From an uncultured Acidobacteriota bacterium (lineage in GTDB: Bacteria; Acidobacteriota; Blastocatellia; Pyrinomonadales; Pyrinomonadaceae): DNA of 64,000 nt. Numbering within the stretch: position 1 is the stretch's first letter; each line of letters opens with the position of its first letter. The stretch covers positions 62,001 through 126,000 of the forward strand of contig CALMYB010000019.1 in the NCBI GenBank assembly GCA_937873515.1. The letters are read 5' to 3'. Below, piece by piece: positions 29,196 through 37,090 of the stretch. A program made the translations under genes and the position numbers. The notes beneath the pieces were generated by a model. That model saw nothing but the letters and a program-made list of their open reading frames with translations. It was not told the DNA's origin and searched no databases.

Positions 29196-30505
29196 CTTGG
29201 TCTGACGTTGACCGATCTGTAAGTCACAAATATCACGGCCCCGAATAGGGCCGCTAGGGCGATAGGGATCACCTGTTTGGTGAGATCCGCATTCGATAGA
29301 AGCCAAATTATCACAATTAGAGACAGGCTAACCACCAGGCCAGCCGCAGGTGCTCGAAATCCGGCTTTTGGCTGGTCTTCTTGTCTTCGGAATATCGGCA
29401 ATGCGATGCAGGTCGTTGCGTAAACAATGAGACGCGTTACGACGGAGATCGCGAGCGCCGAGATGAACGACGTATTGAGTGTAACTATCAAGACGACGAT
29501 GGACGTGAACGCGATCGATGTCGATGGAATGTGCGAACGCTCAGACGTTATTCGAAGCCGCTGCGGGAGGTCGCCTTGTTCCGACATCGCAAAGAGGAGA
29601 CGCGTTGCCGCCAGCAGGCCGACATTCAAATTGCCGAGGATCGAAATGAGAGCGCCGATCGTGACCGCAACGGCGCCGATCGGTCCTGCGATGGCCGCGG
29701 CGGCGTCAGCGATAGGGCGTTGTGAGGACGCGAGATCGGGGACGGTTCCGATCGCGACAATTTGAATTCCGATATAAAGGATTGCAACGATCGCGAGTGC
29801 TGAAAATAGTCCGACGGGGATCGTGCGTTGCGGGTCTTTAGTTTCGCCCGTAACGATCACCGCGGACTCGAACCCGACGAACGCGTAGATCAACAATAGA
29901 ACCGATTCGGAGAACGAATTGAATGCCGGGACCGCTCCAAACTGAAACGCACCACGATCAACAAAGAATATGCCGACCAGAACCACGGCAACGAGCGGCA
30001 CGAGTTTTCCGACCGTCATAATGTTCGTTGCAGCAGTGGATTCTCGGACACCTACGAGATTGATGATCATGATAAAGGCGATGATCATGATCACGAGAAG
30101 TATGCGGATCGCATCCGAGGCCGGGAAGAATGTGCCGAGATATGTGACGAAGAGGTTCGTGTTTGCCGCGATCGTCGTTACCCGGACGATCCAGTACAGC
30201 CATCCGACCTCGAACCCGGCAAACGGTCCGAATGCCTCTCTGGCATAAAGATACGGTCCGCCGCTCTTGTCGAAACGGCCGCCGACCTCTGCATAGCAAA
30301 GTACGAACAATCCGATGACGACCGCACATACAACAAAGGCGAGAAGGCTGTATGTGCCGATCTTCGCATAGATCGCAGCCGGCAAGCCGAAAACGCCCGC
30401 ACCGATTATCGTGTTTATAACGACCGCGGTGAAGTCCTTTCGAGAGAGGCCGCGGATGAGTTTGTGTTGCATTCTGAACGTGCCGTAGCGCTCAACAGCG
30501 TCCAT
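29192..30505 (-). CDS. APC-family amino acid permease
   Basis: 437 residues with about 12 membrane segments. The first helix reads FTAVVINTIIGAGVFGLPAAIYAKIG, containing the GAGVFGLP substrate-binding break of the APC superfamily. FVGFESAVIVTGETKDPQRTIPVGLF is the conserved helix 6 to loop signature. The substrate is probably an amino acid or polyamine. The first Met (30505) is used; a Met at residue 12 is an alternative. It is upstream of, and overlaps, the repeat protein. It is divergent from the serine hydrolase gene, with 55 bases between. Confidence 0.88.
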   Translation of the reverse strand: MDAVERYGTFRMQHKLIRGLSRKDFTAVVINTIIGAGVFGLPAAIYAKIGTYSLLAFVVCAVVIGLFVLCYAEVGGRFDKSGGPYLYAREAFGPFAGFEVGWLYWIVRVTTIAANTNLFVTYLGTFFPASDAIRILLVIMIIAFIMIINLVGVRESTAATNIMTVGKLVPLVAVVLVGIFFVDRGAFQFGAVPAFNSFSESVLLLIYAFVGFESAVIVTGETKDPQRTIPVGLFSALAIVAILYIGIQIVAIGTVPDLASSQRPIADAAAAIAGPIGAVAVTIGALISILGNLNVGLLAATRLLFAMSEQGDLPQRLRITSERSHIPSTSIAFTSIVVLIVTLNTSFISALAISVVTRLIVYATTCIALPIFRRQEDQPKAGFRAPAAGLVVSLSLIVIIWLLSNADLTKQVIPIALAALFGAVIFVTYRSVNVRPR

Positions 30506-30560
30506 TGTTTTATACTCTTTTTGCTTCTATTCTCGAAATATCGAAGGTGAAACTTTAGTT

Positions 30561-31559
30561 ATGAAACGACTTCGGAACTTTTTTGTTGTGTTGGCTCTGT
30601 TCCTTGCCGCGGGTGCCACGTTCGGGCAGAAGGTGAGCCGTCATGAGATCGTCAAACCTTCCGGCTATCGGTCGCCGCCGATAGTGCAGGAAGGTGAGAT
30701 TGCCAACCTCCTCAAAGGGGCGGTCGATGCCACTATAGATGAGTTCAAGGCAAAGAATTTTACCTCGCAGGATGTTTCAGCAACGCTGATCGTGCTTGGC
30801 GATGCCGCGGAATGGAAGCAAGGTGACGTGCGCGGCACAGAGCGTATCTATCCTGCAAGCGTTGTTAAGCTCTTCTATATGGCCGCTCTTGAGCGTCAGA
30901 TAGAAGACGGGAAGGTCACGGTCACCCCAGAACTTCAGCGGGGACTTCGCGATATGATCGTCGATTCCTCGAACGAGGCCACGCAGTATATCTTCGATGT
31001 CTTGACCGATACCTCCAGCGGGGCCGAACTTCCCGAGAAGCAGTTTGAGGTTTGGCAGTATAAGCGAAACCGCGTGAACAGATTTTTTGCGTCGATGGGA
31101 TATGAGAACATCAACGTGAATCAAAAGACCTTTTGCGAGGATGCTTACGGCATCGAACAACAATCTCGAAAATATAAAGGCGAGAATAGAAATATGCTGA
31201 CCGCGGACGCCGTTGCGAGGCTTTTCGCAGAGATCGTTACGGGCCGAATCGCAAATAAAGAGCGGACGGAGGAAATGATGGCCTTGCTGCACCGTGATCC
31301 GTTCGCTAAAGGGCCTGCGGAGGATCAGGCACACGGCTTTACCGGGCGAATGCTGATCGATCGGAAGTTGACCGGTCTAAATATATGGTCAAAGGCGGGT
31401 TGGACGAGCAAGACACGGCACGACGCCGCTTACATCGAGACCCCAGACGGGCTAAAGTTCGTGCTCGTTGTCTTTACAGTCGACCATGCTGATGAGGCAG
31501 GCTTCATACCGGCCGTCGCGGGGCGTGTTCTTGATGCGTTGACCCCAAAGGATCATTGA
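30561..31559 (+). CDS. Exported class A beta-lactamase-like serine hydrolase
   Basis: 332 residues with a signal peptide ending in FGQ (about residue 23). The serine acylation motif is YPASVVKLFYM, with Ser100 and Lys103. A second-motif equivalent is VDSSNEATQYIFDVL (SxN), and WSKAGWTSKTRHDAAYIETPDG probably carries the KTG-like strand as KAG. The catalytic core resembles class A beta-lactamases and related transpeptidase-like enzymes. The KAG form and the inserted segments make a true beta-lactamase uncertain; a D,D-peptidase or other hydrolase role is equally possible. Its 3' end overlaps the convergent GGDEF-EAL gene by seven bases. Confidence 0.78.
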   Translation: MKRLRNFFVVLALFLAAGATFGQKVSRHEIVKPSGYRSPPIVQEGEIANLLKGAVDATIDEFKAKNFTSQDVSATLIVLGDAAEWKQGDVRGTERIYPASVVKLFYMAALERQIEDGKVTVTPELQRGLRDMIVDSSNEATQYIFDVLTDTSSGAELPEKQFEVWQYKRNRVNRFFASMGYENINVNQKTFCEDAYGIEQQSRKYKGENRNMLTADAVARLFAEIVTGRIANKERTEEMMALLHRDPFAKGPAEDQAHGFTGRMLIDRKLTGLNIWSKAGWTSKTRHDAAYIETPDGLKFVLVVFTVDHADEAGFIPAVAGRVLDALTPKDH

Positions 31560-34500
31560 AGGTCGCAAACCTCGATCACTTCGGCCAGTTCGGAATGTGA
31601 ATGTGCGCTGCCGATTATGTATGCGAAGCCGCGGCGCAGCATATCCTTTGCCTGAGACGCCGGGACAGGTCTTGAGAAAAGATATCCTTGACCGAGGCCG
31701 CAGTTCAGCTCTCTAAGCTTTTCGCGTTGGCCGCGTGTCTCGATACCTTCTGCAACGACCTCGAGGTCAAGGTTCTCGCCGAGCATCAAGATCGTTTTCA
31801 CGATCAGAGAGCTTTTTTCGTCATCGTCCATTGCTTTCACGAATGAGCGGTCGATCTTTAGCCTTTGGAAGGGGAATTTCTGCAGATAGCTTAGACTCGA
31901 GTAGCCAGTTCCAAAATCGTCGGTCGAGAGCCCAACACCTAGGCGTCGTAACTCCTTAAGCACCTTCAACGCTTTGTCGCTGTGTTCCATGACCGTGCTT
32001 TCGGTTACTTCGAGCTTCAATTGGGACGGATGCAGGCGGCTTCTTCCGATAGCGTCGCGAACCTGAGCTGTTAGCGTCGGGTGCATCAGTTGCTTTGCAG
32101 AGAGGTTGACGCTCACGGTAAGCTGACGGTTCGAATCTCGCTGCCAGAGGGACAACTGCCGGCAGGCCTCGTTCAGGATCCATTTACCGATAGGGATGAT
32201 AAGTCCGGTCTCTTCTGCTACGTGGACAAATTCTTCCGGTCCGACAAGTCCGTGTTCCGGATGCTGCCAACGGATCAGAGCTTCGAATTCGCTTACCTTT
32301 CCGGTCTCAAGATCGACGACAGGCTGGTAATGAACTTCGAACTGATCCTTATCAAGCGCGTGCCTTAGATCGGTCTCGATACGCAGCAGGTTCATGTTCC
32401 TTACATGGAGATCTTGGTCGAATATCTCGTAGCGTGCCTTTCCTCCTTCCTTCGCCCGATACATCGCGGCATCCGCATCACGAAGGAAGTCTTCGGGCGT
32501 TCGGTGTATCTGGCCAGAGAGGACGATGCCGATGCTCGCTGTCGTGAAAACCTCGTAGCTATCAAGCTTGAATGGTTCGGAGATCCTCGTTTGCAGCCTT
32601 TCGGCGACGGCGGCGACCTCGCGCGGATCGCTGCTTCGCTGCAGCAGGATCGTGAACTCATCGCCGCCAAGCCGAGCCACGATGTCGCCTGGCCGAATGC
32701 ACGAACTCAACTTTTCGGCTATCGCGACAAGAAGCTTGTCTCCGATCGTATGGCCGAGGCTGTCATTGATGACCTTGAACCGGTCAAGATCAAGAAACAG
32801 CACAGCGAATTGGGCGTACTCGCTGCGCTCGCTTCTCGCTACCGCGTCGCGAAGGTGATTCATAAATGCCGCCCGATTCGGAAGCTCGGTTAGCGGATCA
32901 TGAAGCGCATAATGACGCAGACGTTCTTCGGCCAGCGTGCGTTCGGTAATGTCGCGAAAACAGCAGACGCGGCCGACCGGCTTCCCATCCGTGAACTGCG
33001 GTTGGGAGTATCGTTCGTAAATGCGGCCGTCATTTAGCCTGACGAGCGTGTCGGTGGCCAAATACGGGTCGCTGTACAGCCTATCAAGCTCGGCGAGAAA
33101 GAGCTCCGGTTCCTCGAGCTGTTCGCAGATGTGACCGATCATTTCGTCGGCATCACCTTTATGTTCTACATTGCTCGGAAGGCCCCACATGTCGTGGAAC
33201 TTGGTGTTTAAGGTGATGATCCGCCGGTCGAGGCTCATTACGACGATGCCGTCTGCCGTTGATTCAAATGTGGAAGAGAAGAGCGAGACGGTCTCGTGAA
33301 GCTTTTGCTCAGCGATGCGTTTCTGTGTGATGTCACGCCCCAGTCCCTGAACGCCAACCGGCACACCGTCCGTGTACATGATACGCGTACTGACCTCGAG
33401 TGTGACGCGTCGGCCGTCTTTGGCGACGATCTCGATCTCATACATCGTCGGCTTGTCGCGTTCCGACCTTCTGGGCGTCATGCTGCGGGCAGCTTCGAGG
33501 AAATCAGGAGCGACTATGTCGACGTAATTCATCTTCAGAAGTTCGTCGCGCGAATAGCCCGAGATAAGTTCGCCTGCCCGATTCAGCGAAGTGAAGTATC
33601 CATCCATATCATGGGTATAGATCAGGTCGTTGGCATTTTCCACAAGGTCGCGGAACCGTGTCTCACTTTCTCGCAACGCTTCTTCAGCATAACGTCCGTC
33701 GGTAATGTCCTGGATCGTCCCGAACATCCTTTCAGTCCGTCCGTCGGGACCGATCACCGTTTCGGCCTGAGTTCTGAGGAGTCGGTCGCGGCCGTCCGGC
33801 AAGACGATCCTGGCCTCTACGTCAAAGAATTTTCCTTCCTGTATCGCGGAGACGAATCCTTCCGAGAATATCGCCCGGTCAGTAGGTTTGATCGCCTTGT
33901 AGATAAAATCTATGGTCGGTTCGATCGATCTCGGCTCATAGCCGAATATCCGATAGACCTCATCTGACCAGCTGATAACATTGGCGGCGGAGTAAATACC
34001 GTCCCTAAGCTCCATTTCCCAACTTCCAAGGTGGGTTATCCTCTGTGCTGCGGCGAGGTTTGCTTCGCTCTTGCGCAAAGCTGCTTCCGCCGCCCGCCGA
34101 TCGGTGATATCTCGAGCGATGCCTTGAACGGCCGCCGGCTTTCCGTCTTTGTATGCCAAGCTGCTATTGACTTCCAGCGTAACGCGCTCGCCATCCTTTC
34201 GGATGCAGTCAACTTCGTAGACCGTCTTAGCCGCTGCACCCGACAACTTCCTCGCGAATTCCTGTTTTGACCGCTCAAGATGCACCGGATCGATGATCTC
34301 GGATAGATTCATTCTTAAGGCCTCTTCCCTTGAATATCCAAATATCAATTCACCGGCCTTGTTTATCGACGTGTAGTTGCCTTGAAGGTCATGGACGTAA
34401 ATGATGTCGCTTGCGTTCTCAAAGAGTTCTCGATACCTTGCTTCGCTTTCGCGGAGCTTCTGTTCCGATTCGATTCGGCCGGCGATATCTTGCCATATGA

Positions 34501-35284
34501 CCATGCCCGCAAAAATAACACCGGTTTCGTCCCGTATTGGGAGGATCGTGGTCGCGAACAGGCCTTCGGCGGTAGCTTCCTGCATTGTCTGGGTCTCGCC
34601 GTTCAGGGCCTTGCGATATCTCTCGGCCCACAAGACGCCTTCGTCACCGGGAAAGACCTCATATACGGTCCTTCCTTCGATCTTGTCGGTGGCCCAATTC
34701 CGAGCCTGAAGTTGGGAGCCATCTGCCAGGATGTACCTTAGATCATTGTCAAAAAGGAGAACGCCGGTGTCAGGGATATTCTTGGCAAATGTTCGATACA
34801 GATGTTCACGCCGCTTGATCTCAGTGTCGGCCTCCATCTGCGGCGTCATATCGATGATGACACCTTGCCAACAGACCGGCACTCCATCCTTGTCCTTGAT
34901 AAAGCAGCCGCGGTCCCTTATCCAGGCGATACTTCCGTCCGCACAGAGGACGCGATAGACAAAGTCCGTGTTTTCACCGCGTTTCAATGCGTCGCGGGTT
35001 TTGCCGAGGACTTCGTCACGATCGTCCGGATGGGTCACGATGTCCCAGATGTCAGGCTTGTTCAACCAATCTTCCAGCGGATAGCCAAAGCGCTCGAACG
35101 ATCGACTGATAAAGATGGGTTTATGGGGAGGAACCGGCGTAACTGCGTAGAACATGGCGGGCAGGTTCTCGATGAAACGGCGGAAAACGCTGTCATCGGC
35201 CGCAATAATAGGGATGTTTGCGGCGCGGTCGGCGGCGTTGGCGGCGTTGGCGGCGATCTGTGAGCTTTTCTTTGCGGTCGTCAT
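31553..35284 (-). CDS. Six-PAS GGDEF-EAL cyclic-di-GMP protein
   Basis: 1243 residues. Six PAS domains occupy about residues 25-790; each ends in a DIT/DMT-type motif (IIDMTPQ, QDIAGR, RDITDR, QDITDG, RDITQK, RDITER), the usual PAS-PAC boundary. The GGDEF domain follows with an intact RLGGDEF near residue 873 and DRFKVINDSLGH. The EAL domain has EFEALIRWQHP near 998, TDDFGTGYSSL and LKIDRSFV, so both diguanylate cyclase and phosphodiesterase activities could be active. No membrane segment or signal peptide is present, so it should be cytosolic. PAS ligands cannot be assigned. It is monocistronic, with no response regulator nearby. Confidence 0.92.
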   Translation of the reverse strand: MTTAKKSSQIAANAANAADRAANIPIIAADDSVFRRFIENLPAMFYAVTPVPPHKPIFISRSFERFGYPLEDWLNKPDIWDIVTHPDDRDEVLGKTRDALKRGENTDFVYRVLCADGSIAWIRDRGCFIKDKDGVPVCWQGVIIDMTPQMEADTEIKRREHLYRTFAKNIPDTGVLLFDNDLRYILADGSQLQARNWATDKIEGRTVYEVFPGDEGVLWAERYRKALNGETQTMQEATAEGLFATTILPIRDETGVIFAGMVIWQDIAGRIESEQKLRESEARYRELFENASDIIYVHDLQGNYTSINKAGELIFGYSREEALRMNLSEIIDPVHLERSKQEFARKLSGAAAKTVYEVDCIRKDGERVTLEVNSSLAYKDGKPAAVQGIARDITDRRAAEAALRKSEANLAAAQRITHLGSWEMELRDGIYSAANVISWSDEVYRIFGYEPRSIEPTIDFIYKAIKPTDRAIFSEGFVSAIQEGKFFDVEARIVLPDGRDRLLRTQAETVIGPDGRTERMFGTIQDITDGRYAEEALRESETRFRDLVENANDLIYTHDMDGYFTSLNRAGELISGYSRDELLKMNYVDIVAPDFLEAARSMTPRRSERDKPTMYEIEIVAKDGRRVTLEVSTRIMYTDGVPVGVQGLGRDITQKRIAEQKLHETVSLFSSTFESTADGIVVMSLDRRIITLNTKFHDMWGLPSNVEHKGDADEMIGHICEQLEEPELFLAELDRLYSDPYLATDTLVRLNDGRIYERYSQPQFTDGKPVGRVCCFRDITERTLAEERLRHYALHDPLTELPNRAAFMNHLRDAVARSERSEYAQFAVLFLDLDRFKVINDSLGHTIGDKLLVAIAEKLSSCIRPGDIVARLGGDEFTILLQRSSDPREVAAVAERLQTRISEPFKLDSYEVFTTASIGIVLSGQIHRTPEDFLRDADAAMYRAKEGGKARYEIFDQDLHVRNMNLLRIETDLRHALDKDQFEVHYQPVVDLETGKVSEFEALIRWQHPEHGLVGPEEFVHVAEETGLIIPIGKWILNEACRQLSLWQRDSNRQLTVSVNLSAKQLMHPTLTAQVRDAIGRSRLHPSQLKLEVTESTVMEHSDKALKVLKELRRLGVGLSTDDFGTGYSSLSYLQKFPFQRLKIDRSFVKAMDDDEKSSLIVKTILMLGENLDLEVVAEGIETRGQREKLRELNCGLGQGYLFSRPVPASQAKDMLRRGFAYIIGSAHSHSELAEVIEVCDLQ

Positions 35285-35560
35285 GCCTAAGGTAGGATCT
35301 TAAAAAACCGAATGGAATCAGAACGATCGAACTAGTATCGAGAGCACTCGTTGATGATCTTAGATCAAGATAAAGTAGTGCAAATAGAAGGTTTGCGGTA
35401 GTACGAAGATGAGCGCTTGGTTCGCGCAACATCTAATAGTAACATGAAGACCTGAACTTCGGCTATTACTTTTTCTACTAGGTCCGGTCCAAGACACCAT
35501 TGGATCTACGGGCATTTTTGTGGCTCTGTAACCCCTTTGACGGGAGCGTCTTACAACACT
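35285..35560. other. Intergenic region between GGDEF-EAL protein and dipeptidase
   Basis: The 276 bases between two divergent genes must hold both promoters. I see no clear coding frame, strong palindrome or tRNA. A TTG in frame with the dipeptidase at 35537 is less likely than the ATG at 35561, which begins the signal peptide. Confidence 0.4.
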
Positions 35561-36835
35561 ATGAAAACAATAAGTTCTTTGATACTAATACTTGCCATCA
35601 ACCTTTTGACCTTTGGCCAGACGATGCCGAAAGGCGCCGACCCCGTGCTCTGGCAAAAGGCTCTTCGGATCCACAGAGCCGCGATCGTCGTTGACGGACA
35701 CAACGATATTACGTCGCCTATGGTCGATGAGGATTTCGATCTTGGTACGGACTCTCGCGGCAAATATCACAAGGACGGCGATCCATTTGGCACGGACATT
35801 TCGCGCCTGAAGGCCGGGGGGATCACCGGCGAGTTCTTCTCGATATATGTTTCAGGGTCGACGCTCAAGACAGGCGGTGCGATGAGGCGGGCAATGGATC
35901 TGATAGACGCGACGTATCGCGAGGTCGAGCGGCATCCGAAAGCCCTCTCGATGTGCACGAGCGCGGCCGACATCCGCAATGCGAAACGGCAGGGCAAAGT
36001 ATGTGTGCTGATGGGTATCGAGGGCGGCTATGCGATAGAGAATTCGCTGTATGCGCTTCGAGACTTCTATCGCCTTGGCGTCCGGTATATGACGCTCACG
36101 CACAACGTTTCGCACGATTGGGCAGACGCTCATGGCGATGTTCCGAAGAACAACGGCCTTTCCGATTTTGGTAAGGACGTTGTGAGGGAAATGAACCGGC
36201 TCGGAATGTTCATTGACATCTCACACGTTTCCGAGAAAGTGATGAACGACGTCCTAGACGTTTCGACGGCACCGATCATCGCTTCGCATTCCTCGGCGAG
36301 GGCTCTCAACGACCATACCCGCAATATTTCGGACGCTGTTCTTCGGCGGTTAGCAAAGAATGGCGGCGTCATCATGGTAAATTTCTATCCGTCTTTTCTT
36401 GATGCTCGCACGAACAAGGAAGAGAACGAGAGAGCGGCGCGTCTTAAGCCCGAGATCGATGCCCTCAAGGCAAAATTCAAGGATGATCGGGATGGCTTTA
36501 ACGCAGCTCAGCGAAAGCTTTTCGCTGAGAATCCAATTTATGTCACGCCATATACCCGCATCGTTGACCACATCGATCACATCCGTGACGTTGCAGGTAT
36601 CGACCACGTAGGCCTCGGTTCTGACTTTGACGGCATTCCTTTCCTCCCTGCCGGAATGAATGGTGTTGAGGATATGCCTCTGATCACGTATGAAATGCTG
36701 CGTCGCGGATATTCCGAAGCTGACATTCGAAAGGTTTTGGGTGGTAATTTCCTCCGTGCAATGACACAAATGGAGAAGGTTGCCGGCAACAGGCAGATCA
36801 GCGGCCAGGGCAGCCTAAAGCGGATCGACAAGTAG
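35561..36835 (+). CDS. Exported M19 membrane-dipeptidase-type peptidase
   Basis: 424 residues from the ATG at 35561, beginning with a signal peptide (KTISSLILILAINLLTFGQ). The M19/renal dipeptidase family uses two zinc ions to cut dipeptides, often with D-residues. The first metal site is VVDGHNDITSPM (HxD). LMGIEGGYAIENSL, LTHNVSHDWAD, MFIDISHVSEKVM and APIIASHSSARAL supply the bridging Glu and later His ligands, and GIDHVGLGSDFDG the final Asp. It is presumably periplasmic and serves peptide recycling. Confidence 0.92.
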   Translation: MKTISSLILILAINLLTFGQTMPKGADPVLWQKALRIHRAAIVVDGHNDITSPMVDEDFDLGTDSRGKYHKDGDPFGTDISRLKAGGITGEFFSIYVSGSTLKTGGAMRRAMDLIDATYREVERHPKALSMCTSAADIRNAKRQGKVCVLMGIEGGYAIENSLYALRDFYRLGVRYMTLTHNVSHDWADAHGDVPKNNGLSDFGKDVVREMNRLGMFIDISHVSEKVMNDVLDVSTAPIIASHSSARALNDHTRNISDAVLRRLAKNGGVIMVNFYPSFLDARTNKEENERAARLKPEIDALKAKFKDDRDGFNAAQRKLFAENPIYVTPYTRIVDHIDHIRDVAGIDHVGLGSDFDGIPFLPAGMNGVEDMPLITYEMLRRGYSEADIRKVLGGNFLRAMTQMEKVAGNRQISGQGSLKRIDK

Positions 36836-37090
36836 AGCCGACAGACGATCTCGCTGCGGTCACTTCTTGACAAATTGCGGCGGGTTGGTTCTTTTTTCCA
36901 AAAATGTGTGGTAACATGCGGGTCAGCCCCTAAATGTGTTTCTAAATTTGCTATTGCGGCCGGGTCCAGCGTCTGGATCCGGATGGGTTACTTTTCCTGC
37001 CGCTAATGGTGGCTTCCTATTTTCTTAAGGGTGGCCACGGATCACTATCGTGATCCTAGCGGCCTAAATTCAATGGAGGGATATAAGAAA
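36836..37090 (+). other. Leader region of the Kelch/FG-GAP protein gene
   Basis: This 255-base gap has no gene. It contains a strong stem GGGTCCAG-CGT-CTGGATCC with one G-U pair (about 36961-36980), followed by a GC-rich run. GGAGG at 37075-37079 precedes the ATG at 37091, which I take as the start. I could not fit it to any riboswitch family I know. Confidence 0.35.

Noticed and set aside
30561-31559. Beta-lactamase resistance gene
   Set aside because: It has the SxxK motif, but the third motif is KAG instead of KTG, and large segments differ; calling it a beta-lactamase would overstate the evidence.
36836-37090. Cyclic-di-GMP riboswitch upstream of the Kelch/FG-GAP gene
   Set aside because: There is a stem-loop, but not the conserved sequences of the GEMM motif as I know it; I could not fit the fold.
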